Below, piece by piece: positions 10,476 through 22,889 of a stretch of 64,000 bases of DNA. Under the pieces are notes generated by a model. The model worked only from the letters and a program-made list of their open reading frames with translations, did not search any database and had not been told where the DNA came from. Positions within the stretch are counted from its first letter, which is position 1. Each line of letters begins with the position of its first letter. The stretch spans positions 52,854,520 to 52,918,519 of the forward strand of contig OX578153.1 of the NCBI GenBank assembly GCA_951213105.1, written 5' to 3'. This stretch comes from Amaurobius ferox. Taxonomy: Eukaryota; Arthropoda; Arachnida; Araneae; Amaurobiidae. Both the position numbers and the translations under genes were made by a program.

Positions 10476-11332
10476 ACACATGCTTGTGGAGCTGGCTACG
10501 ACTTATTTCCCACAAAAATCATATGAAGGTTATGCTGAATTTTTTTAATTAGAAATTAATCTAACTACCAATGATAATATCTGGTCAGTGGTGTATAAAT
10601 GAAAGTTTGGATGAAAGAAAATGCAATTAAACCTAAAAATGTTTTAAGAATTCAAATGTAAAAAGCAAATTCAATTTCAGAAAACATAAATCTAATGAAA
10701 ATAATATATTTAACAAAAAAATCCATACATGAAATAACATTGTTTAACAATAATGTATACATCACCTTTTAATTTGAATTAATATTCATAGCAAAGTTTT
10801 AATATTTGATATTATATTATATTTTGTTCAATATATATATATTTATCAAACACAACATATGAAATAAAACTGTTAACACTGTACATATAGTGATAATTTA
10901 CAAATTTGGAATAATTTAATGAAAATTGTTCCAAATTACACAAACAGGAAAATAAATGCAAAGCTCTAGATCTTCTAAATAAATCAAAGATTATTATTAT
11001 GATTATTAATGAAATAAAACCAAACTTTAAATAACATTGTTCAACAATAATGTATATATATATCATGTTTTTATAATGATACATAAAATGATACATATAT
11101 CTTAAAATGATAATATATTATACGAACAGGAAAATAAATGCAAAGTTCTAGATTTCCTAAAAGAAGTTAACATTACTATTATTAAAATTATTAACAAAAT
11201 AAAAACAAACTTGAAATAACATTTTTCAACAATAATGTATATATCATCTTTTGAATTTGAATTAGTATTCATAACAAAACTTTATTTGATATTACTTATT
11301 AAAAACTAAACACAAAATTACACTAATATATA

Positions 11333-12664
11333 CGAGGCATGTTTTTTATGTAAGTACCGTTTTGCGATTCCGCCGCCGCAGCGCTACGGTCGGCGTTCCG
11401 CGCATGCGCGCTGGTTACCTACATCTCTTGTCTACGCACTGACGCCATTACAGTCTGATTCTTCATTGTATACGTTGTTTACTGAGTGTTTAAGATGCCT
11501 CCGACAATCGTGAGTCCCGCCGATTGTGAAGTACGGGCTGTTATACGATTTCTTAGTGCTAAAGGCGTAAAACCGATCGATATTCATCGTGAGATCTGTG
11601 AAGTTTACGGACAAAACATTATGAGTGATGGAATGGTAAGGAAATGGGTGAGAGCATTTAAAGATGGCCGCACAAATGTGCATGATGAAGAACGGAGTGG
11701 GCGTCCTTCGGTCTTTAATGAAGATTTGGTGCAGAAAGTGGAAGAAAAGGTGAGAGAAAACAGACGCTTTACAATTTCATCAATGTGCGACTGGTTTCCT
11801 CAATATTCTCGTAGTGTTTTGTATCGCATTGTGACCGAGAACTTGAATTACCGGAAATTGTGTTCACGTTGGGTTCCAAAAATGTTGACGGATTTGCACA
11901 AAACCCAACGTTTAGGCAGTGCATTGACTTTCCTTGAGCGGTACCACAATGAAGGTGAAGATTTTTTAGACCAAATTGTTACTGGTGACGAAACATGGGT
12001 GGCCTACGTCACACCAGAATCAAAACAACAATCCATGGAATGGCGACATTCATCATCACCCAAAAGAGTGAAGTTTAAGCAAACAATTTCTGCCCGGAAA
12101 ATCATGTGCACAGTTTTTTGGGACAAAAAAGGAGTATTGCTAGTGGAGTTTCTGCCTCGTAATGAGACAATCAATGCAGCGTCTTATTGTGAGACATTGA
12201 ACAATCTGCGTCGTGCAATCCAGAACAAAAGACGTGGCAAGTTGAGTAAGGGTATCGTTTTGCTGCATGACAATGCCCGTCCACATGTGGCTAATCGGAC
12301 CAAAGATCTCATCAAATCTTTTAAATGGGAAACTCTAGATCATCCTCCATACAGCCCTGATCTGGCGCCCAGCGACTACCATTTGTTCCTGCACTTGAAG
12401 AAACACCTGGGTGGTCAGCGTCTTCAAGACGATAACGAAGTCAAAACAGTTGTGATACAGTGGTTAACAAGTCAGGCGGCAGAATTTTATGAGGAGGGTA
12501 TTCAAAAACTGGTGCCACGTTATGACAAGTGCCTCAATATTCACGGAAATTATGTAGAAAAGTAGATTAAGGTACAGGCTTTCATGTAGAAATAAAATTA
12601 TTGCGATATCTTTGCACGTCTTTTTTTAATTCCAAAACGGTACTTACTTAAAAAACATGCCTCG
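11333..12664 (+). mobile_element. Mariner element, copy 1, 1332 bp, complete
   Basis: Terminal inverted repeats begin CGAGGCATGTTTTTTA and extend through GTAAGTACCGTTTTG, 32 bp with one mismatch between ends (ATG/AAG). TA dinucleotides flank both ends (11331-11332 and 12665-12666), the target duplication of the Tc1/mariner superfamily. It holds one intact transposase gene, with an AATAAA signal at 12591. It is about 99.6% identical to the copies at 17147 and 35433. Confidence 0.97.
11495..12565 (+). CDS. Mariner transposase, 356 residues, intact
   Basis: DNA-cutting and joining enzyme that moves the mariner element around it. The N-terminal half has the paired helix-turn-helix that binds the inverted repeats (residues about 10-110, with DGMVRKWVRAFKDG and RSGRPS). 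The catalytic triad is D165 in TGDETW, D259 in HDNARPH and D294 in YSPDLAPSDYHLF, with 34 residues between the last two: the DD34D signature of mariner. WVPKMLT precedes the catalytic core. The start is the ATG at 11495; a GTG nine bases upstream is unlikely in a eukaryote. The frame has no break. Length fits the family (about 345-360). The copies at 17309 and 35595 differ by a few residues, so any of them could supply active enzyme. Confidence 0.96.
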   Translation: MPPTIVSPADCEVRAVIRFLSAKGVKPIDIHREICEVYGQNIMSDGMVRKWVRAFKDGRTNVHDEERSGRPSVFNEDLVQKVEEKVRENRRFTISSMCDWFPQYSRSVLYRIVTENLNYRKLCSRWVPKMLTDLHKTQRLGSALTFLERYHNEGEDFLDQIVTGDETWVAYVTPESKQQSMEWRHSSSPKRVKFKQTISARKIMCTVFWDKKGVLLVEFLPRNETINAASYCETLNNLRRAIQNKRRGKLSKGIVLLHDNARPHVANRTKDLIKSFKWETLDHPPYSPDLAPSDYHLFLHLKKHLGGQRLQDDNEVKTVVIQWLTSQAAEFYEEGIQKLVPRYDKCLNIHGNYVEK

Positions 12665-13629
12665 TATATATATATGTATATATAATCTTTTAAATTTGGA
12701 TTAATATTCATAACACTTTATTTGTTGTTGTTGTCGTGTCCCTAACATTACATTTTTTAAGGAAGAATAACACTTTATTTGATATTACTTATTAAAATCT
12801 ACTAAAGAAATTACACAAGCCAAGCCAATCCAAGACGAAGAATTACGAGGTGCCTGTGCTGGATGAAATTTGCACATTACATTTTACATCTTAAAATTGA
12901 AATGATGTTAATATTTTTATGGCATACACGTTTTTAAAAATCTTAAACTAACAACCAATAAACAACAAAGGATGCAAAATTTATAATACTTCACTGAAAA
13001 TGCTAATATGCAAGAATATGTTTCAACTAAAAAATAAAATTGTATAAAACTTCTAAGAAGCAAGCTAAAATCCTTAATTATTAATGAAATATAATACAAA
13101 CTTACTTGTAGTGAAATCAGAAATTCAAATCAGTTGCTTATAAAATTATATATAATTATATATGCATATATTATTTTAAAAGATGTTTATTTGGGTTAAA
13201 TATATATATGTATCAGATTGCAATATATGTTCGTATGTCATAGCCACTGGCAGTTAGATAACTTTCAAATTTGGCTAGTAAACATTGGTCTTATTGACCG
13301 TCTGCATGTACATCACAATTATTTATATTGTCACACTGGACGTCATAAACTTGTGTGTTGTAATGGATCCAACCATATCATTATCAGATACAATAAAAGA
13401 TATGGATGTACACCTTTGAGAAAGGTATATTGATAAATTGCATAGGAGTTTTAGGTATAGATCCATATTTCCTTCCTAGAGACATTTTCAGCATTATACT
13501 AGTATGTAAATCAAACTGCTTACTGTCCTTTGGATACCACAATTTATATCATTATGCTGTACATAATATACCACCATATTCTGAAGCAGAAATGAAATTG
13601 ACTTCAGTAATATATTTTAATTACATGAA
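12665..13629. other. AT-rich spacer, no gene
   Basis: Continues the degenerate repeat to about 13120. Short open frames at 13218-13433 and 13406-13672 show no family signature. Confidence 0.35.
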
Positions 13630-14450
13630 TTTTGAAACCTCACAGGTACAGCCAGCCTTTGGCCAGCAATAAGAATGTACATTTTTTTGCAAAAATCTCA
13701 AGACCCAGAGCAGTTAGAAAGTGCAAATTTGGTTTACCATTGCCTTTCATAATATATTTTTATTCTTTGGATTATAAACCTTACTCGTCCAGTCTATCCT
13801 GGGTCAGTCATAGAAACGAAAAAGCTTTTGTGAATAACTCAAGAACAGGAGCAGCTAAAATAATCAAATGTGGTATATTGTTGCCTTTTATTAATTTATT
13901 ATTAATTGGATTTTGAAATTCATTGATACATCCTAGGACCGCCCTTGACCAAATTTGATCCCCCCCCCTTCCCAATTTCATATTAGTAATGCTACGGAAG
14001 ATAATGGCATATTAAATTTTGACTTTCTAGTTGCTATGGTATTTGAGTTATTCTAAAAAATGAGTACATTCCTATGGCAGACCTCGGATGGACTAGCCAG
14101 ATAAGGTTTAAACCCAAAGAATTGAAATATATTACAAGAGATGATGGCATGCTAAATTAAGAATTTCTAGCTGACCCAGTTCTCAAGTTATTCCCTTAGG
14201 AGTACATTCTTATGGCTGGACAGGGCTATCCTGACAAAGTTAGCCTGGTTCACGAATTGAAATACACTATAAGAGAAAATGACATGCTAAATTTATACTT
14301 TCTAGTTGCTCTGGTTCTTGGGGTATTCCATAAGCAAATACCTATAGCGGTCCTAGAACAGGCTTGTTGGATGGATACGGTTCAAAATAAAAATATAAAG
14401 TAAAAGCCAACAACATGCTAAAATTAGACTTTCTAAAACCTCCCTCAAAA
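13630..14450. repeat. Degenerate tandem and inverted repeat, period about 130-140 bp
   Basis: Phrases such as GGCATATTAAATTTTGACTT (14006), GATGATGGCATGCTAAATT (14139), GACATGCTAAATTTATACTT (14280) and AACATGCTAAAATTAGACTT (14409) recur with TTCTAGTTGC and TACATTC(T/C)TATGGC between. The stretch near 13690-13745 matches the same text in reverse orientation. A related piece lies at 43230-43420. Old repeat, no gene. Confidence 0.55.
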
Positions 14451-17146
14451 CAAGTTTTTCCCATGCCATTTTCATACGATTTTAACATCCAATGTAGATG
14501 ACAGGGAGTAGATTTGCCGGTAGTGATGTACAGTGCAAAGAGTCAATACCATCCATTGTGGCTACTAATTTATGTTAGTTATCAGGATTGCCTCAGAAAT
14601 TCAAGGGTCCATAAAAGCAAACAATTTTAATTACTACATACTTATCTATTTAGTAGTGAATTCTTTCGGTTCATTTTATTCAGTTTAGGGACTACTGAAC
14701 AATTCTGATATCTGATCTTGAATCCCTTTTAAAATAAAAATAAAAAAATCTTATTTCTATTTCTAGCACGGAGGAGTGAAAACTGTATTGACAGTTTATT
14801 TTAAATAAATAACTCTCTCTATACCTCTTTTATAAACATTCTATGCAATATACAATGATACTTAGCTGAACAAACTCTTAACAATCAATATAATGAGTGA
14901 AAAATATTATATAAAGTTATAATAAAACAACAGAATGATGTAAAATAATATGCACAGGAAAAAACATAACATGTCAAACATAGACCCTCAATTATTATAT
15001 TGAGAACAGGGCTCGAAATCACAAATGAAAAATTTCTTCTGCACACAAAATTTATAATCATTTCTGCTATAACATGATCTGCTATTACATAACATTTTCA
15101 AGTCCTCATGTTATAATAATTTGATCATGTATAGATTCTAATATGCACCGGAACATATAAAATAATGCGTTGAAATTGCATAACAGAAAATTTTGCATTA
15201 TGCAAAATATTCATCAATCATTTTATAACAAATTTGCGAATAAAACATTAATAACATATATGACAAACAGTCACAAAAACATTATAATTGATTAGTATTA
15301 CATGCTTTTAACGTGCACAAAATGATTACAAGTGAAATAAGACGACACCATCTTGCTGGTTGGCAAATTCAAAACAGGAAAGATGCTCAGCTTGGTGAGA
15401 TGTAGCTGAACAAAGGTAAGACTAATGGTAGTTTTTATGGATTTTTTACAACAGTGTTTGTGAATATAAGACTATTTGTATATAGACTTTTCAAGAATAC
15501 ATTTTACTTCTTATAAATCAGATCAATATCAATTTGTGATTAGATGCTTGAGGGAACTATAAGTTCCCTCAATAGCAAGTTCTTCAGAGAATTATAAATT
15601 CCTTACAGAACTTGAAGTTCCATGGAGAAGTTAAATAATTAAATTTAAATTTATCTCATAACTTTACATCACTGAAATACTAAAATTAAATAGAATAGGC
15701 CACATGATAATTTTGAGCTATTAGCTTGAGTGCTTAAAAAGTGAAAATATTCATATTAACACACTTTTTGATAGCTATAACAGATAAGAATCATCTTGGA
15801 GATAAATAGTAATATGCATTTATGAATTAACACAAAGGAGAAAATACTAACTCTTCTGTGAAAAGTTGAACCCAATGGCCACTCAAAAAAAGTTGTTTGT
15901 TATACACTGATTTACTACTAATTTGATAGTGTTGCAGAGTACAACACTCATGTTCCCATATGATTGTTGTTACAACTTGGTAAAACATGCTTAAATTCTG
16001 TTAAGCTCCAATTGCTGAATTTGATAACAGTAATTTGATAAAACTGACAATGAATTTATACAGTAGATGAGAAAGATGTAGATGTTTTTCAAATCTAACT
16101 AAAGTGACAACAGAAAATTACCCTACGATTCATAATACAATGAAGAAAATGTGTTATGATTTACTTGAAAAGGACCCAGTCATCAGTAACTTTACTTCTG
16201 AGATAACATGGTTTATAGTCATTATACAGACAACTGTGGCCTTTTTAATTTTCAGGGTATTGACATGCTTTCCAAATAGGGGAACGTTTTTAATTATTCT
16301 AAGTGTGTTACTAATTTCGAGAAATTAATTATTTTTCTATGAACCAGGGCTTGAAAACAAACATTTTTTAAATGAAAAATCAAAAGAATAGTTCAAAAAG
16401 AAAAATAATTTAAACCAAGTTTTAAACCAATCGGGTTCAGACCAGTCAACCTTGCTATCAATCCCAAAACTTTCAAACTGATTCTTTCTGTTTTAATGTT
16501 TTACTTTGATTATAAATGCAAAATTGTAAGATAAATCATAATTAATGTAAAGAAATGCAGTTTTTGTTTTTTAGAATCAGTTTGAAAAGCTGTACTTAGC
16601 AAGACCACAAACATGAATTTTGAAATTTTCAACAACTAGACCCTTTTTCTGTAATTCATCACATGCGGTTATTAACTGCAAAATAACTTAGTAAAGCTTG
16701 AAATGGACAGCAACAAACAGTCAAGAATATAATAAATAGTTATTAACTGCAAAATCATTTAGTAAAGGTTGATATGGACCACAATGAACAGTCAATAAAA
16801 GATTAAATAAATGTAAAGTTAACCCCACAAAATTATTACAAAAAAAATAGGCTATAATTCATAATAGATTGCTGTTAATGACGAAATTTTTTACACTTGA
16901 TCATTCAAGTTGTACGGGCACATTGCTAAACGAAATTAATTTCCTTCACCAAAATTGAGCATTTCTCCAGTCCAAGTAACTAGATTCAGAATAAACAGTA
17001 TGAATGTAATTATAGGAATCTTTTGTTACTAAACAATGCATCCCACAATTAAATTTGTATTTAAGATCACAAAAGATTTAATAAGAAAAAATCTAGAATC
17101 TTATAAATCTTTCTCAAATATGACAAGTATTTTAAAGGATATTATA
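14451..17146. other. Long AT-rich spacer, no gene
   Basis: A small direct repeat lies near 16674-16800 (GTTATTAACTGCAAAAT twice, about 70 bp apart). No exon with paired splice sites, RNA gene or element boundary was recognised. Confidence 0.35.
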
Positions 17147-18478
17147 CGAGGCATGTTTTTTATGTAAGTACCGTTTTGCGATTCCGCCGCCGCAGCGCTA
17201 CGGTCGGCGTTCCGCGCATGCGCGCTGGTTACCTACATCTCTTGTCTACGCACTGACGCCATTACAGTCTGATTCTTCATTGTATACGTTGTTTACTGAG
17301 TGTTTAAGATGCCTCCGACAATCGTGAGTCCCGCCGATTGTGAAGTACGGGCTGTTATACGATTTCTTAGTGCTAAAGGCGTAAAACCGATCGATATTCA
17401 TCGTGAGATCTGTGAAGTTTACGGACAAAACATTATGAGTGATGGAATGGTAAGGAAATGGGTGAGAGCATTTAAAGATGGCCGCACAAATGTGCATGAT
17501 GAAGAACGGAGTGGGCGTCCTTCGGTCTTTAATGAAGATTTGGTGCAGAAAGTGGAAGAAAAGGTGAGAGAAAACAGACGCTTTACAATTTCATCAATGT
17601 GCGACTGGTTTCCTCAATATTCTCGTAGTGTTTTGTATCGCATTGTGACTGAGAACTTGAATTACCGGAAATTGTGTTCACGTTGGGTTCCAAAAATGTT
17701 GACGGATTTGCACAAAACCCAACGTTTAGGCAGTGCATTGACTTTCCTTGAGCGGTACCACAATGAAGGTGAAGATTTTTTAGACCAAATTGTTACTGGT
17801 GACGAAACATGGGTGGCCTACGTCACACCAGAATCAAAACAACAATCCATGGAATGGCGACATTCATCATCACCCAAAAGAGTGAAGTTTAAGCAAACAA
17901 TTTCTGCCCGGAAAATCATGTGCACAGTTTTTTGGGACAAAAAAGGAGTATTGCTAGTGGAGTTTCTGCCTCGTAATGAGACAATCAATGCAGCGTCTTA
18001 TTGTGAGACATTGAACAATCTGCGTCGTGCAATCCAGAACAAAAGACGTGGCAAGTTGAGTAAGGGTATCGTTTTGCTGCATGACAATGCCCGTCCACAT
18101 GTGGCTAATCGGATCAAAGATCTCATCAAATCTTTTAAATGGGAAACTCTAGATCATCCTCCATACAGCCCTGATCTGGCGCCCAGCGACTACCATTTGT
18201 TCCTGCACTTGAAGAAACACCTGAGTGGTCAGCGTCTTCAAGACGATAACGAAGTCAAAACAGTTGTGATACAGTGGTTAACAAGTCAGGCGGCAGAATT
18301 TTATGAGGAGGGTATTCAAAAACTGGTGCCACGTTATGACAAGTGCCTCAATATTCACGGAAATTATGTAGAAAAGTAGATTAAGGTACAGGCTTTCATG
18401 TAGAAATAAAATTATTGCGATATCTTTGCACGTCTTTTTTTAATTCCAAAACGGTACTTACTTAAAAAACATGCCTCG
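17147..18478 (+). mobile_element. Mariner element, copy 2, 1332 bp, complete
   Basis: Same inverted repeats and length as copy 1; TA flanks at 17145-17146 and 18479-18480. I count three base differences from copy 1 by eye, all transitions. AATAAA at 18405. Confidence 0.97.
17309..18379 (+). CDS. Mariner transposase, 356 residues, intact (copy 2)
   Basis: Same protein as at 11495 except T269I and G306S; the catalytic residues D165, D259 and D294 are unchanged. G306S falls 12 residues after the last catalytic Asp. Start taken at the ATG. The frame is complete, so this copy may also be functional. Confidence 0.95.
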   Translation: MPPTIVSPADCEVRAVIRFLSAKGVKPIDIHREICEVYGQNIMSDGMVRKWVRAFKDGRTNVHDEERSGRPSVFNEDLVQKVEEKVRENRRFTISSMCDWFPQYSRSVLYRIVTENLNYRKLCSRWVPKMLTDLHKTQRLGSALTFLERYHNEGEDFLDQIVTGDETWVAYVTPESKQQSMEWRHSSSPKRVKFKQTISARKIMCTVFWDKKGVLLVEFLPRNETINAASYCETLNNLRRAIQNKRRGKLSKGIVLLHDNARPHVANRIKDLIKSFKWETLDHPPYSPDLAPSDYHLFLHLKKHLSGQRLQDDNEVKTVVIQWLTSQAAEFYEEGIQKLVPRYDKCLNIHGNYVEK

Positions 18479-18950
18479 TATATATGGGTCATTTTCTGTA
18501 AACAGAAGTTTTATATGTCCCAGGTGTTTTAATAAAAGTTCACATGCCTTGGGACTGATTTTGAACACTAAGCAATTTTACTATATTGTAGTTCATATTT
18601 GTCAACCATTAGCTAAAGAAACAATTTATATTTTTAATATCCAAAAATTTAATTCTTTTATTAAATGGCATTGCCTTGTCCCAACTGCCAAATCATAAAA
18701 TCACAACTTCATTTACAAGCCTTCATTTTCTAGTTTTCTTTTAATTTGATGTTTTATATTAAATTAGACAATATGAAATACAAACAGTAATAAAAAATAC
18801 ACTATGCATTAGAGCAATATCTTAAGTTAATTTTTTACAACTGTCCCCTAGCTTTTTGTCATTCACCAGCCTTTAAATTTTAACACTTCTTTCTGCACAT
18901 AGATGACAATAAAATATAATTAAAGTAGTATTCATTTTTACTAAAGTCCA
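18479..18950. other. Spacer, no gene
   Basis: AT-rich, nothing recognised. Confidence 0.35.
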
Positions 18951-19089
18951 TATTCACCATTTCAAGAGTTTGATTATGTTCTAATTACCATTGTGTGCAG
19001 GGAAATATTATAAAACTGAACAATTTTAGCTAAGTATTTTCATTCCTTATCATTCACCTGTCATTAATAATTCTAAGAATAAAAAAGTA

Positions 19090-19118
19090 AATATATATAT
19101 ATATATATATATATATTT
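19090..19118. repeat. TA microsatellite
   Basis: Uninterrupted (AT)n run inside the Penelope-like region. Confidence 0.9.
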
Positions 19119-19891
19119 GAAATGTAATAATAAGAATTATGTAAAAATAAAAAAATTAAAAATACAATTCAAGTAATATTAACATCACCATAGAAGCAAA
19201 TTCACGGCCATAATGCCGATAAGAGAAAAGAACAGAACCTTCCCAAATTCGATGATTAATCAGAATTAAATTCATCTTCAGGTCTGAGTATTTAATTCTA
19301 ATTAACCCAAACAAATGCCTGTTTCAGATTAAGCAATAGTACATTACTATAAATGCTTAAACTCAGACTACAGGCATCAAAAAATGAAAAAAGGATACAT
19401 TAAGAAAATTGTATTACCATGCGGCATGAACCCTTCTTCTACCACGTGTATACACGATCAACCTCAACAGCTTAATCTAGAAGCACCGGAATGAACAAGT
19501 CAAAATTCTACCAGGGAGGCAGTACGAACGTTCACGGAAATACTCCCAAACCCGTCCAGTGAGTCTAAACTGGAGACTGGACAAGCAATTCAGAATACAA
19601 CTTCCCAAACATGCAGAACTGAATATGAATATGAATCAAAGATGAAAATTCCTACTAAACAAGTAATTCATAGGAAAACTGGATAATCGAGAATGCCACT
19701 ATACACCATTATAAGGGCGCTCAAAACGTAGCTTCAATACTGACAAAAGTTACATTTTTTTGCGAAAATAAAATTCAAAACATTAATGCATCTTATTTTC
19801 CGATTTTTTGATTTTTCTAATGTTTTTGACTTAGTTTATTATTTTTCATTTTTATTTATTTATATAATTAATAAATAATTATATATAATAT

Positions 19892-19892
<1 letters not shown>

Positions 19893-19948
<56 letters not shown>
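19893..19948. repeat. Long TA microsatellite
   Basis: About 55 bases of alternating AT. A shorter run is at 20204-20219 and another, after (GT)n, at 21148-21174. Confidence 0.95.
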
Positions 19949-19950
<2 letters not shown>

Positions 19951-20047
19951 CATATATGTGTGCCTAGTTAGTGTAGCAAACTGAATATCAAGTTAGGCTT
20001 GAATGCAAATAAAACTCATATGCTCAGAAAATAAAATCACAATTTGT

Positions 20048-20085
20048 CATTCCCCTGTCATCTTGGTAGACAAGGGAATGATATT
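20048..20085. other. Stem-loop with a 12-13 bp arm
   Basis: TCATTCCCCTGTC and GACAAGGGAATGA face each other across about nine bases with one mismatch. Function unknown; probably part of the surrounding element. Confidence 0.5.
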
Positions 20086-21400
20086 AAACAGGTGAATTAC
20101 ATTTAAACTAGATTATCTTTTCAGAAGATAAAACAAATAAGAACTTAATTCTAAATATAAGATTGCAATGAAAGCAAAACAATTTTTTTACTTTTCTAAT
20201 GATATATATATATATATAAATAAAAATTGAAAGATTTTAATCGAAAACTATGCATAAACTACTGGATGTACAAAAAAACCCATCTCTAGCATATCTGTTA
20301 CAAATGAGTAACTATAGACCAAGACTAAGGATAAAGATAGAAGGTAACGTATCACTACAATGGTAAGGGGGATGAGAAGAATATTAGGATACAAAAATCA
20401 CAATTAAAAAGTATAAGTATAAATATAAATAAAAATGAAAAAGAAAACATGGCAAAAATGAGAAAAGGCAATAATAATTAGCTCAAGATAAAAGATTAAG
20501 ACATAGAGAACAATCAATTGAAACTACACAAAAAATGGCGGTTAGTTCGAAATTGCATTCTCATCAGGACAGCCATACAATTCGAATTAAAACCGATGGA
20601 ATAGCCAGTTTCTGACAATGGCGATAGTATTTAACTACAGACACCATTGGAACTGGCTAGCGGAAAGAGAAAAAATAAATCAATTGAATTACAAATCAGA
20701 AAAATAAAAAAACCTCCTCGAACAGAAATATTAACTCATAAGCACTGCTTCCACGTGTAGGTTGAACAAGAGACTGAGCATTTCACTTCACTTCGTCAAT
20801 GCGAGTGGGCACCGGAATGAATACATTTGAAGGAAATATAATATGTATGGAGACTTTCAAAAATAGTAATCAGTATAGGACTCAGGACAAGTGGAAAATA
20901 GTCTTTCGAAAATAGTAAATAGTATTGGACTCAGGCCAAGTGGTAAGTTAGGTGATAGGAATGGGTAAATTCTCAAAAATGAGTTATCCAATCAAAGATA
21001 AATAATACATGTGTAATATTATTACGTGATATATTTGAAATTATTAATAATATTATTTACAAATACTTCCGGATATTGGTAATTTTGACAAGTGAGTTTA
21101 AGATTATTGATGTGGAGAAAGTGAAACTGAGGATCAGAAAGTCGATGTGTGTGTGTGTATATATATATATATATTTTGTTTTTTTGTTTTTATCCGCATT
21201 AAGGTCATAAATTTATTTCCATGGTGATGTTAATATTACTTGAATTTTTTTTATTATTACATATTTCTAATACATACTAACAAAGCAGTTGCTTATATTA
21301 AGTGTCATTCTCCTGTCATGCTGTATTTACTTGGCTTGAAAATAATTTGAAATTTGCTTTTTGTATTTAATTTCCCCAAAATGATCACTGCTACTGTTTT

Positions 21401-22889
21401 TTTTTTTTTTTTAATTTAAACCACCCATGTTAAAATATAATGCAGAAAACAGGTTGAAAAATAGAAAAAAATATATTGTAACAAAAAAGATGAAAAAGCC
21501 TGTTTAGAGAAAATAACCCATATATATACATATATATATTCCTTTTAGCCATATTTCTAACTAGTTATTTCAGTTTTCACCATTTTGGAATTAATGTGCT
21601 AATTTTCTTCTAATCAACAAGCGTAGATGGAATTTGATTCATCAAACATTTTCACTTTTGATGCTCAACCAAAGTGAAAAACTCAAACATGCCTGCAAGA
21701 GATTTACTGATAAGAAAGAGATTTACTGGTAAGAAAATTAAGCAGTTGTTTAAGGCCTCAACTTTAGAGGGGGACTCTCAAAATTTTGAATGTTTTAATT
21801 TATTTGAAATTAATACATATTATTCATGTCTATATTTCCTGAAAAAATAAAATATATAAATTATTAAAGAGTCACTTACAGAAAACCCAGAAAATGATAG
21901 TGAGGGCCCAACTATAACATTTTAAAAGGAAATATTAAAAAATAAAATGTACATTTATGGCTGAAATTCTTGTTAACCATATTGGAATATTGCTGTTTAA
22001 GGCAGTGTTGGGTAGTGTTCAAAATTAGAAGTCATTAATTGTAAGTTACACTTATAAATTTTGTTTTGACAATAAGAGATTTTAAACCCAAACATCATTA
22101 TTTATGTCTAATGTTTCTGCCTTTTCACATAATTAACAAATCTGACTGAAACTGATCAAACCTTTATTCTTCTTTCTAACAACCTAACCAACACAAGGCT
22201 TGGATTGCATTATGCAGCAGGTCAAAGGTGGGTCCACTAATAAAAAACAATTTATTTTGCAAGTTGAATACAGCAAACAAAATAAATTATTTTAAAATTG
22301 CAACAAAGTAAAACATTTTGGCAACTGAGGAAAACGGATTAGGTGACATTCATGCCTGAGGTGCACATGCCTGAGAAAATCCGTGGTCTTGCTATAGTTA
22401 GTCTGTCCAGGATGCGAATTCTCAGCTCAAATATTTTGTCTTTGAATTTGAAATTAAATATTTCTTAAATTAAAATTTAAACAGAAAAACTGTTTATCTC
22501 AGTATGTCGCCCAAATCTTTCTTTACAAGTGTACCAAATTTTTTATATGCTATAGCTTTTGCGGTATGAAGCACAGAAACTCGAGGAACAAGAAAGTTGT
22601 CAAACAGAAGCATCAGCTACTTCTTTTTTAATATAGAGAGAAAGAAAGTTGTCTGTCTGTCTGCCTATGTAGTTGGTAGCGGAAAATCTAATACCATGAA
22701 ATTTGGTACACAAGTACTTCATGACCTGAATAGGTACACCTCAGTATTGTTTTTAAATTTTGAATTAGTTTTTCAGTTATATTATGTTTTATTCCAATTT
22801 ACAATGATTTTTACAGAAATAGATTTTTGAGCAACGAAAAATATTATCACAGTTTCCATCCAATACCATCAGAAAGATAAAAAAAAAAA
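21401..22889. other. AT-rich spacer with a dispersed repeat piece
   Basis: At 22640-22720 a TGTCTGTCTGTCTGCC run followed by ACCATGAAATTTGGTACAC resembles a phrase common to several arthropod repeats and seen again near 40000 and 62215. No gene recognised. Confidence 0.4.

Larger units (their letters stand above)
10690..13120 (+). repeat. Degenerate long-period tandem repeat, split by mariner 1
   Basis: Recurring phrases CAACAATAATGTATA (10749, 11045, 11229), CAGGAAAATAAATGCAAAG (10946, 11126) and ATTAATATTCATA / GATATTACTTATTAAAA (before and after the mariner) show imperfect tandem duplication with spacing of about 180-300 bp. No coding capacity. Mariner copy 1 is inserted in it. Confidence 0.5.
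18951..21400 (-). mobile_element. Penelope-like element remnant (tentative)
   Basis: Two diverged direct blocks near 19200-19570 and 20520-20830 share CCACGTGTA and GCACCGGAATGAA. On the minus strand each has a hammerhead-like start: CTGATGAGAATGCAATTTCG at 20577 and CTGAAGATGAATTTAATTCT near 19282, followed by TCATCGAATTT. Part of the block (19110-19220) recurs inverted at 21185-21270 (GGTGATGTTAATATTACTTG). Direct plus inverted end repeats with hammerhead motifs are typical of Penelope-like elements. No reverse transcriptase frame survives here. Confidence 0.4.

Noticed and set aside
11432..11683. Minus-strand open frame of 83 residues, repeated at 17246 and 35532
   Set aside because: It is the antisense shadow of the conserved mariner 5' end; it recurs only because the element does.
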